DNA from: Prunus persica
Lineage: Eukaryota; Streptophyta; Magnoliopsida; Rosales; Rosaceae
Assembly (NCBI RefSeq): GCF_000346465.2
Contig: NC_034016.1
Location: 10,148,842-10,212,841 of the forward strand
DNA: 64,000 nucleotides
Direction: 5' to 3'
Below are positions 37,556-47,325 of this stretch, in pieces. Each line of letters begins with the position of its first letter. Position 1 is the stretch's first letter. Below the pieces are notes generated by a model. The model saw only the letters and a program-made list of their open reading frames with translations. It made no database searches and was not told the DNA's origin. The position numbers and the translations under genes were made by a program.

Positions 37556-39699
37556 TATAACCTATTATCTATAATAAAGTGAAAATACAGGCAATGACCA
37601 TCACTATAGCAGATTATACAATGATCTAATCGCAAGTAATAAACAACAGAGACGACGGGTTTTAATCAAAAACAGACGTATTTGGCATATATAGACGACG
37701 GATTTTCAACAGACGTCGTCTATTATACGTAATACAAACGACGGTTTATGAAAAAACCGTCGTGTATAAGTAATACAACGACGGTAGTTTAAAAACACCG
37801 TCGTGTAATCGTCGTCGTACGCCTTAAAATTCGTCGTGTCTCAGTTTATTTTCAAGAACACAAAACCCATTAAGAACACAACATATATATGAAACCAAGC
37901 AAGAAACCAACATATACATGAAACCAAGCATGAAAACAATAAATCCATTCCCAATTCAACATAACATAGGGTGATTAAAAGATACGACAAAATTAAATCC
38001 ATTCCCAATTCAACATAACAGATAATGTAATCCATGAACCCATTAAACAGAAAATCCATGAACCCATACCTATAAGCATTGGTGCACTTTGCACCTTCTC
38101 CAGAGCGGAAAATGACAAGATCAAATAAAGGTGTCCTTTTGCTGGAAATCATTTGGAAGTTGGTGATGTGTCTTTTTGTGTTGATTTCCAGCAAAAGTAC
38201 ACCTTTATTTGATCTTGTCATGAACCCATTAAACAGAAAATCCATGAACCCATACCTATAAGCACATTATTAACAGATCGCAAAGCATATACCTAAAACC
38301 CTTTAACAAAACAACCTAATATCATTCAATGAATTTACAAGGGGAAGATAGGGTTTGTACTTACAGGTTGGACGAGCTCACAGATTCGACGAGCCTGGAG
38401 AGTGCAACTTTTAATTAGAGCAGAAGTGAGAGAGCGAATTGTTATGTCGCGTGAAATCTGAAATTTTAGGTTTCAGGGATCAAAGTATAAGACTAAGAGC
38501 CAAATCTAAAAAAATTTAGGTCGCGCGAAAATTTTTAGAGCGCGCGCGTTATAAAACGTCGAAAGAAAAACCAAGGCGAAAGTTCTACAAGTACCGACGT
38601 AAATTTAATATTCCACGACGGAAACTTCATTTTTCGGATTAAGAACGTAAGGCCGTTCATTTTTCGGATTAATTTTAAATTTATTTTGAATTTTTTATAT
38701 AACGACGACTGAAAAACCACGTCGGTGTTAAGAAATTAAAGACGTTGTAAATTATATAAACCGACTTACATATTAAAATAACGTCGTTTAAAGCGTAAAC
38801 CATGTCGTATGTTTTACTGTACGACGTAAAATATGTATTCCACGACCCAACCACCGTCGTTAAAAATTAATACACTAAACCCATAAAATTAAATTATACA
38901 ATTTAAAAAATTAAGTTTATAAAAGGTTTTATGGTTTTAAAGCCTAACATATACCCTAGACTACCCAAAAATTATACTTTAAAAATAAACCCCAATAAAT
39001 AACAACACTAATCTCTAAACCCTAGACTCTAAACCCTAAACCATTAAACTAGAAGTGATTTTATGACTCATCAAAACAATTTTGTTTTGGATGGTCATTT
39101 TAAATTTTTGTTATTCAAAATGAATTTTTTCAAGGTTTATGTGGAAGAAAATATATCAATGACTTCATAGGAGTTGACTTTTCAATTTTCTGATTTATTT
39201 TATATTTATTTTGAATATTTTGATATAAAAATAATAAAATATTCTTACCATACAACAAACCACGTCGGTGTTAATAAATTGTAGACGTTGTAAATTGTAA
39301 TAGACTACTAAGTCGTTAAAATGACGTCGTTAAAATGAGAAACCATGGCGGCTATTTAACTATACGACGTAAAATATATATATCAACGACTTAACCGTTG
39401 TCGTTACATAAACGTCGTCGATGATACCCTGAACCCTTAAGAAATTGAAGATGTTGTAAACCATAAACGACTCAATTGTTCAAAGAACGTCGTCTAACTA
39501 TATTTTTACGTCGTAATTGTTTAAAACACGAAACAACAAAATACGACGGTTTGTGACTTTATTAGGTCGTTGGAAAAGTATTACACGTCGGTTAAGCAAT
39601 TTGTATGTTTGTTTTTTTTTTAATTTAAGAAAACCTCAACAAATTTTTACATTACATATTATAGAGAAAATTCGTACATTATACATAAATATCAAGTGT
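37556..39699. promoter_or_regulatory. CACTA spacer between the two element genes; TNP2 upstream region
   Basis: Non-coding spacer with motif-dense ends (37640-37830 and 38560-38870, 39240-39600). The middle holds a near-perfect hairpin (38113-38220) and a CCCTAAA-rich patch near 39010-39055 (telomere-like, degenerate). A promoter for the TNP2 gene should lie in the lower part of it, but no TATA box stands out. Confidence 0.45.
38033..38264. repeat. 39-nt-arm hairpin flanked by 46-bp direct repeats
   Basis: Arms 38113-38151 and 38182-38220 pair with a single mismatch around a 30-nt loop; each arm contains AAATAAAGGTGT (or its complement) and TTTGCTGGAAATCA. The hairpin and some preceding unique bases are flanked by a 46-bp direct repeat (38033-38078 and 38219-38264, CATGAACCCATTAAACAG...). 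It lies 5' of the TNP2 gene within the CACTA element. No coding and no known small-RNA family recognised. Confidence 0.85.
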
Positions 39700-42600
39700 T
39701 CAATAATTGCCCTGTTTAATAATTTGGAAAACAAACTCTGCCCATTCATTCCGGACTTCATCAATGGCTTCTTGGGGGTATGAAGCTTCCTGGTTTCCCT
39801 TGGCATACTGCATAAACAATGACTATTAGGGTTTATAAATAAAAAGAAATTCAATCACAGACGACGATATTTTTCATAACCGACGTAGTATATCCATTCA
39901 ACGACGTTAATTTTACATGACCGTCGTTGATAATACAAAAAACGACGTGAAATGTATGAAGGTAATTTCTTCTTACCTTATTCTCAAACCCCAAGGAAGG
40001 ATCCATGATGATGTCCCTCATGAAGCGCATCACATAATACCCGCATTCGACATTGCTGGGCTGCTTTGGTGTGCCTGAGAGAGTTTTCCAAATTACATTT
40101 TTACGTCCTGCTCGGCCTATGTGGGTATTATATATTTTTAAAGCACTGTTCACGATGTTTTTCGCCTCTTCGTCGACCACACGATGACCTGGCAGAGGAT
40201 CCAGAAAATAGACGGTCTCCTTCTTTGCTCTTACAATCAGCAGGATCCAATGACGGCTGCACAAAATTAATATAAAAACGACGGTTATTTACAAAAACGA
40301 CGTATTATAGTATTTCACACGACGAAGTAAAGTAGCTAACGACGACATTATATATTTATCACGATGATAAATAAATACCGACGTGGTTAGTAGTTTCAAA
40401 CGACTAAATAAAATAAAACACCGACGTGGTTAGTTTATAAGCTGTCATTTATTGAAAATCTTAAAAACAAAATCCTAAGGAGACTAACCCTGGATTGTAA
40501 GGCATCATGAAAATCTGTTCACCGTCTGTCTTCTGAAGTCGAGCTGCTACAAGTCGTGATCTTGCAGTTATTGTGCCAGAGTTGGCACTAACTGTAGCAG
40601 GGTCGATAAAGCCAACCATGCTGCACATATTGGCTTGTTTCAAAACATCGTGTAAGTACCTAAATACATAAAATAATATAAACAAGTCAGCACAAACAAA
40701 CACGACGGTTATGTATAAAAAAACGACGTATTATAATATTTCACACGACGTACTGAAATAGATGAGGACGTTATAATATATTTATCACGACGGTAGTTAG
40801 TTAAGACGACGTGGTTAGTTAGTTAAGACGACGCAATATATAAACCAACGAGGTATTATTTTAGAAGTACAAACCTCATATATACAGCCAATACAGTAGC
40901 TCCAATTTCTTCCATGCCTGCAAATTGTGTAATATCTTCAGGCAGGAGGAAGGTATCGCGCTCACCACCAAACACCTCCTTATCAATTGTAAATTGGAGT
41001 GTCTTATCCTCAGGCAGGAGTGTCGTTTCCACAAAACGACAAAGGGTTTTTAAAGAAGATGGCGCCTCCATATTTGAATAAGCACCAACTTCAATAACCT
41101 GTTTAAAGAAATAAAAAAAATGACGTGGTAATTCAATAAAGACGACGGTTTAAGTAATAAAACGTCGTCTTAAAAGTATTTAAACGACGGTGAAAAAACT
41201 GTCGTGGTAATTCAATAAAGACGACGGTTTTATGAATAAAGCGTCGTCTGAAACCATTTAAACGACGGTGCAAAAACCGTCGTTTAAATATTTTATTACG
41301 TCTTAAAAAAATTCCGCCGTCTAAGTTTTAAACAAACGACGGATTAAATAAAAATATCGACGTCTGAAATTTTGAAAAACAAATAAAAAAGGCAAAGTTA
41401 TGTGAACATACCTTGTCGTCATGCTTTTCTTCATCTTCTTTCTCCTTTTCTTCTTCCTTCTCTTCATCTCTTTTTTCTTCTTCCTTCTCTTCATCTGGCT
41501 GATGTTTCCCCATTTTGGCAGTATCATCCTCCAAATGTAGGGATCTCACATCACCTCCAGAGCAGCTAGCTTTGTCAGACATTGGATTTTTGGGGCTTTG
41601 GCTAATTCTTGGTTTAAGCATGCTTGGATCAAAATTGGGAATTAATTGGGAAAGCTGACTCAGGAAATGCTCCCTCTCAGCCTCTACCAATTGTTTTGTC
41701 CTAGCCTCCATCCTTAAGGCCTCTTCCCTTGCCTTAGCCTCCATCTTTTTAGTCTCTTCTTGAAGGAGAACTCTTAAACTGTCCTTCAAACGGTCGTCAA
41801 AGCTCACCCTCTGTGGTTTGGGCAAATTGAAATATTGCCTTGGGGAAACACCAGCACCAACTCCCCTCAGTCTGCCTGGATGCTCGGGGCCCAAAGCCAT
41901 GGTCAGCACATCATTGCTGCCATCTACTCTGACTTTGCCTTCCGAGACTTGTTTCTGCAATTCATCCTAAAAAAAGATAAACAAAAAAACACACGACGGT
42001 TATTTATGTACAAACGACGTATTATATAATTTCACACGACGCAATAACGTATAAACCGACGTTATTATAACTTATCACGACGGTAGTTATACCGACGTGG
42101 TTATTTATTTAAAACGACGAAATGAATAAACAACCGACGTCTTATGCTATAATTAAAGATAACAGAGTAGTGATTCCTATTTAGACCGTTAACGACGTTT
42201 TTAAAAAATTTTCGACGTGGTAATATCATTCACACGACGCGAAAATGAACCACCGACGTCTTATGCTGTAATTACAGAAAACATAGTAGTGATTCCTATT
42301 TAGACCTTTAACGACGTTTTTAAAAACTTTTCGACGTGGTAATATCATTCACACGACGAAAAATATAACATACGACGTAATAAGAATAATTCACAGTTTA
42401 ATAAAAATTTAAAACAGAGTGATAGTAGGCTTACAATTAATTTTGCTTTCTCTGCCACCTTTGGATCAGGGATGTTACCATGTTTGTCCTGTCTAGCTCT
42501 CTTCCATAAGGTAGATCGATCAATTTCTACCCCAGGCATGGTTTCCTCCAATTGATCCTCCAATCCAGCATATCCTTTTCGAGACAATCGATGATTGTAC

Positions 42601-43256
42601 TCGAGTTTCTCCCTAATCTGTGCATGTTGAGAATGCACAGACTCAAAATCTTTGGATAGCCTTGAAGCTACAAAGGCATCCCATTGTGCTTTCTCTATGA
42701 ATTTATATGTTTCAGGGGGTTGGCTTAATTTCTCCCTGTCATTGGTGTATGGAAGGATATAATGCCTCGTTAGTGTAGACTTGAAATCCTTCCATTTCTT
42801 GGAAGCAGAAGCTAAAACAGAGGTCTTGCCCCCTTGGCCTACGACAAAAGCCATGTCAACTGCTTCCCAAATCTGCTCCTTTATATCCTTGGGGATTTGG
42901 GACCATTTCTTGTCCACAAGTGGGATCCTGGAGCGTGCCAACACACCAATATACGACTGCATCTCAATATGTGCTTGGCCAACACCTTTCCCCCTTTTAT
43001 TGTACTCAACAATTGGCCTCAGTTTCTGAAGCTTTCTCTTCACAACACGAGGCATTGTGCTCATACCTCGACCAGTCTTTGAATCATCTGAGATTGTTGT
43101 CTGGCTGGTTTGTTCTGTCTCAGCAGATGATGAAGCAAACTTCATCTTCTTCGAAGACTTCATCTCCTTCGAAGACTTATCTTGAGGAGCTACCATTCCA
43201 AGCTTCTTGGAGCCAGAATCCTTAGTTTGTTGTTGAGAAACCATTTTAACAGACAA
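39700..43256 (-). CDS. CACTA second gene: TNP1/Transposase_24-like region fused to a Ulp1 (C48) SUMO-protease-like domain
   Basis: Six exons on the - strand: 42435-43256, 41412-41966, 40875-41098, 40489-40659, 39977-40256, 39700-39807. All junctions are GT-AG and in phase, giving 719 residues with stop TGA at 39700-39702. Residues 1-274 are basic and carry a plant-transposase (En/Spm TNP1-like) region with MPRVVKRKLQKLRPIVEYNK, FVVGQGGKTSVLASASKKWKDFKS and YKFIEKAQWDAFVASR. Residues 275-459 are a charged coiled-coil-like segment ending in a Glu/Lys-only run. Residues 460-719 form the Ulp1-like domain, with His593 (RHWILLIV), Asp610 (FLDPLPG), Gln656 and Cys662 (QPSNVECGYYV), so the H-D-Q-C site is complete. 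Ulp1 enzymes cut SUMO from proteins; the role in transposition is unknown. No break seen. Confidence 0.9.
42130..42360 (-). repeat. Tandem repeat of about 115 bp in intron 1 of the CACTA Ulp1 gene
   Basis: Two adjacent near-identical units, each running from CGACGTCTTATGCT through AGTAGTGATTCCTATTTAGACC to TATCATTCACACGACG (first about 42135-42240, second about 42256-42359). A smaller duplicated unit, AATCTCAGACGTAATAAATG..., follows upstream at about 43360-43470. Both carry the element's ACGTCG motif, which shows how the motif load grew. Confidence 0.85.
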
Positions 43257-46200
43257 AACTGCAAGTGAAAATATTTCAGGAAAACATTAAGAACACAAAC
43301 GACGGTATTAAAAAAATACGACGTATGATATGATTTTAGACGACGCAATGAAATAATCTCAGACGTAATAAATGTTTAAAACCATTATTTATATAACGTC
43401 GTGGTATATATGTAATCTCAGACGTAATAAATGTTTAAAACCATTATTTATATAACGTCGTGGTATATATGTTCACACGACGTCAATAGTAATACACCGT
43501 CGTGGTAAACTATTATTTATATTTTATCGTCTATATTAGATACCAACCCTAGTTTCTTTTTCTTTATATTTTATCAAATAAGGGAAAAACAAAAACCATT
43601 GTTCAGCGAAATCAAACCTGCAATTAAACAAGCATATAAAAAAAGACTATTATTTTAAAAACAACTTTGTCAATTTTCAGACGACGCTAGAACAACTGAC
43701 GAACCGTCGTGGTCTACCGTCGTCTTATTTAGTTGATGTAGTTGTCTTCAAAGTTGGAAACTTTCTCTCTTTGTCTGTATATTTTATCAAACTTGGAAAG
43801 AAGTAAAATGATTTTGGCCAGAAAAAAGGTAAAAAGATTTTTCAAACAAAAAACGTATGAGCATGCAAAACAGTAACCAAAATAGTGAAAATGAAAGCTT
43901 ACCTTTTGCGTGCAATGAAAGCAAGAGGAAGATGATCGATGTTTAAGTTCAGAGACGACGAAGAAGACGAGAGGAAGACGATGAGAAACTCTGACAATGC
44001 TCTGACAAGGAAAAAAGACGAAAAGGTTTCTCTGGGAGATTGAAATTTTTAATCGGGTTTGGAAACAGTGCATGTGTAAGTCGAAAAGTTGCTTACATAT
44101 AAAACCATTTCAAAAAAATAATACGGCGGTTACATTTAACTACGTCGTTTTTAACTAAAACGACGCAATATTTTTCATTCGACGTGGAATCATTTCATTT
44201 AACGTCGTTAGGTTTAATATAACCGACGTGGATTTTAATTTTTAAATTATGAATAGAATTTTTTTTCCCGTGACCTTTCAGTTTATTTTTCAATTACAGT
44301 GCGTTATAAATAGAGTTTTTTTTCCGGAGGAAATTTAAAACGAAGGAAATTAATATTCTGCAATATGTAAAGTTTCTTTTTTGGATGACAGATTTAAATA
44401 AAATAAGAATATAAAAACAACAAATGTGTAAGTCAAGTAGACGAAAAGTTGCTTACATATAAAACCATTTCAAAAAAATAATATGGCGGTTACATATAAC
44501 TACGACGTATAAATTACAAAATACGACGGTACATTTAACTTCGGACGTGGTAAATAAATACGACAGTAGTTTGTAGGTACCGTCGTAGTAAACTCAAAAA
44601 TTAAAGTACATAAGTAATAACTCGCGTCATGGTATATTATTTAACACGTCGTTTTTATTAATTTACCGACGTGGATTTCTGTAATATACGTCGATCATAC
44701 CGACGTTGATTTTACAATTTAAACGGCGGTTTGTTTGTAAGGACCGCCGTTGGTTTTAAAAATTTATTCTATAAATTTGTCGCTTTCATTCATTTTCGGT
44801 TTACATTTAAGGTTCCAAGTTCTTCCTCTCTCAGTCTCTCATGTCTCAAAGATAATAATTTGGATGTTTTCTCAAAGAGAAATTGAGCTTACTCGCATCA
44901 AATATATGTCCACAAGAAGAAGCTTGTCAACTAGCCTTCTCACTTCCTTGATCAAGCCTGATAGGACACTTAGTGCTTCTGAATACTCCTTGCTTTCCAT
45001 CAAAAGAGATGCAAGCCTGGCCTCCACTCGCTGTCGAAGGAAAGTTCGCTTCTCAGGGAAATCTGAAGATCAGATGTGCCTGATCCTCTGCTTGATTTTC
45101 TTGCCTAAGAAGATCCGTCGGATTTATTGTGATAGCCTCTTCCTTTATCCGTAGAGCTTCAGAAGAAGAAGATGGGTTTCAAGAATGCGATAAAGAATAG
45201 AAATGGCTTCAGATGGCCTCTAAAGCATGAGCAATTGAATCAGTAGTTTCTGGGAGATATGATGAAGACATTGTCAATGCTTTGAACTACACAAGTCCTG
45301 CAGAAAGATATGTTAAAGAAACTGAAACAACGGCGGTTTTCTGTTCTACCGTCGTCTTTTCTCGTCGTCTATATTAAGTTACGATGGCGGTAGATTTATA
45401 ATTACCGACGTAGATTATTTTGTTAAACGTCGTTAAGTGTACTACAACCGACGTGGATTTTAATTTTAAATTATAAATGGAGTTTTTTTTCCCGTATTCT
45501 TTCAGTTTTAGTTTTCAATTCCAAAGCGTGATAAATAGATTTTTCTTTCCCGAGGAAATTTAAAATGAGGGAAATTAATGTTCTAGAATTTGTAAACTAA
45601 CACGACGCAATATTTGCAAATCTGTGTCATCTGTTAAGATTATGATGTGGAACAGAGTTCCATCTGGTAAGATTTCGTAACCCTTGGGATCTCAGCAAAA
45701 CTGATTATGTCGGCGGTGTTCTATATAAACCGTCGTGGTTATTTCAATTCTTGTCATTAAGTAGATCTACCGACGTAGGATAAGAAAATCAAAGAAAAAA
45801 ATTGTTAACAAAAATTCTTATTAAGACGACCGTTAAAATTAAAGGTACGACGTATAAAATGAATAAATACGACGATAAATTTTATTGTACGATTTAAAGA
45901 TAACGTAGTAGAACTATACGAGAATGACGTCGATATATTTATATTTTCCGTCGTTGTAAATTAATTTAATACGGCGATATTTTGTATTTTAAAGCCGTGG
46001 ATTTGTTTGTAATTATACGGCGTCTTATACGAAAACCTCGTCGTGTTATTTTATGAGTAAAAACGGCAGTTTTTATTGAAATCGTCGTCTTTACTTTCTA
46101 CGTCGGTCGATTCATAACTTCTGCCGTTCTTTGTTGGCATTGATTTTACACTGAGGAAATCTGTTTCAAATAGACGTCGGTTGTTTAATTATGTACGTCG

Positions 46201-46357
46201 TTGTTTTTGAACAGCCATTTGAAACTCCATTTTTTAGTTGTCTAAGGTTGTATTACACGACGGTGTTTTTAGAACCGTCGTCTTTTTATAAACCACGACG
46301 GTTTTCACTTAGACCGTCGTTGTTTTCTGGTCGTCTTTTTCACTTTTTGTAGTAGTG
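43257..46357. promoter_or_regulatory. Right (5') subterminal region of the CACTA element
   Basis: This 3.1 kb lies upstream of both - strand genes and must hold the main promoter and 5' leader. It is motif-dense (ACGTCG, CGACGGT) in 43300-43530, 44100-44750 and 45330-46340. Several blocks are duplicated: a block with AAAAGTTGCTTACATATAAAACC at about 44080-44150 and 44440-44510; and 44220-44385 versus 45445-45600 (both with TTTCCCG... and GAGGAAATTTAAAA). The captured RPN6 fragment lies between the latter pair. Confidence 0.6.
44862..45271 (-). pseudogene. Captured 5' fragment of the 26S proteasome lid subunit RPN6 (PSMD11) gene
   Basis: On the - strand, ATG at 45271 opens MSSSYLPETTDSIAHALEA, then after a frameshift SEAISILYRIL, then SSSEALRIKEEAIT and DLLRQENQAED. 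A deletion removes about 60-70 codons, and the sequence resumes with KRTFLRQRVEARLASLLMESKEYSEALSVLSGLIKEVRR and KLLLVDI, ending in SKLNFSLRK after another shift. This matches the N-terminal half of plant RPN6, the PCI-domain lid subunit, as I recall it. Several frame shifts and the internal deletion make it a non-functional protein copy. No intron is visible in it. It sits inside the CACTA upstream region, flanked by duplicated element sequence, so it was captured. It is antisense relative to nothing host-like here but is on the same strand as the element's genes, so it could be carried in their transcripts. Confidence 0.85.
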
Positions 46358-46895
46358 AAAATTTTGGATTTTCCAATGTTCTTAGAGCAAAATGTTGCGC
46401 TCTTCAAAAGATAGTCTCTCTTGTCCCGTTACTTCATTGGCTTGTTGCTCTGGTCCTTAGTTGGTTCATAACTTCATATAGAATCATACCATTGGGAGAG
46501 ATATTCAACACTTTGCTTGCTTATTTAAAGATATATAGTTTAGACTATCTTCTTAGTGGATTTTTTGGTCGGAAGTGGATTTCATTAAAAACTCACAAAA
46601 GGACATCACAATACACCAAAAAGTGAGACCTAAGCAACTGAGCTCAACAACAAAGCGAAAATGCCAGAGGCCCAAATAAAATGCAAAAGAACCAACAAGA
46701 AGTTTAAAAAACCCAGAATACCTTAGATTCCCTTGGGCATTCCATGCATTCATCTCTAGTTTGGCATCATGAACTTCCTCTTTATGTTATTTATGTGTTT
46801 AATTATAATAAATGCGGTTTTGGTTATTAGGTAGTCTGTTTCTTCACATACATGTCTATTTCACCGAGCATGAAACAAAAAAGAATAATTAAACG

Positions 46896-46926
<31 letters not shown>

Positions 46927-47325
46927 CAAAGTTCAGTCTTTAATCACGTGCACATGCAATCCCAACGATTTAATTGAGTCACCAATTTTTGGATACTACA
47001 ATTTCTTATTATTCATTATAAAAATAAATAAAAATCAGAAATGTTACGAAAAAAATAAAAATCAGAAATGAACCCAAATATTCAATATTAAAACAATGCC
47101 ACGTCACTCGATGTCTCGAGTATTGATGTAGTTATATGCCACGCGCATAGGCAACGGGTATCCAGCGCTATTTATATGCGCTAGTCTCGTTACTTCCCGC
47201 TGAAGACCTGTTCCAAATCACACATTCTCTCTCTCCTTTTCTCCATCTCTATTATTTTGATCTCTCTCTCTCTCTCTCTCTCTGTGAGTTAATTCTGAAA
47301 GTCTGTAGTTGCTTGCTTTGTTGCC
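46358..47325 (+). promoter_or_regulatory. Upstream region and 5' leader of the GDI gene
   Basis: 46358-46890 has no recognised gene. A pure A run of about 30 bp lies near 46895-46923. Close to the gene are an ACGT-core element (GCCACGTCAC, about 47099-47108), a TATA-like TATTTATAT at 47169-47177, and a (CT)n-rich leader (about 47222-47284) before ATG at 47326. This arrangement fits a constitutive plant promoter with a CT-rich leader. The transcription start is inferred. Confidence 0.55.

Larger units (their letters stand above)
32834..46357 (-). mobile_element. Complete CACTA (En/Spm, CMC) transposon with two intact-looking genes
   Basis: The left end is ACTACTACAAAAAAGCAAAA with the first base C changed to A (32834). 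The right end is the inverse, ...CACTTTTTGTAGTAGTG, ending at 46357; TIR pairing extends about 28 bp and includes AAAAAGACGAC. Length is 13.5 kb. Both genes run on the - strand: a TNP1-like/Ulp1 fusion (39700-43256) and a TNP2-type transposase (34196-37555). All non-coding parts carry dense ACGTCGT / CGACGGT motifs, the expected subterminal transposase-binding repeats but spread through introns and spacers. A 3-bp target duplication is not evident (CAT left, AAA right), so one end may be altered. A sister copy starts at 63570. Confidence 0.9.

Noticed and set aside
38990..39060. CCCTAAA-like telomere repeat patch
   Set aside because: Only a few degenerate units (CTAAACCCTAGACTCTAAACCC) within AT-rich CACTA spacer; not an array and not near a chromosome end by any other sign.
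44862..45271. Functional RPN6 proteasome gene
   Set aside because: Frame shifts, an internal deletion and loss of the C-terminal PCI part leave no workable protein.
46553..46753. 66-codon hydrophobic open frame on the - strand upstream of GDI
   Set aside because: No recognisable family, no partner exons, AT-rich context; chance frame is the simplest reading.
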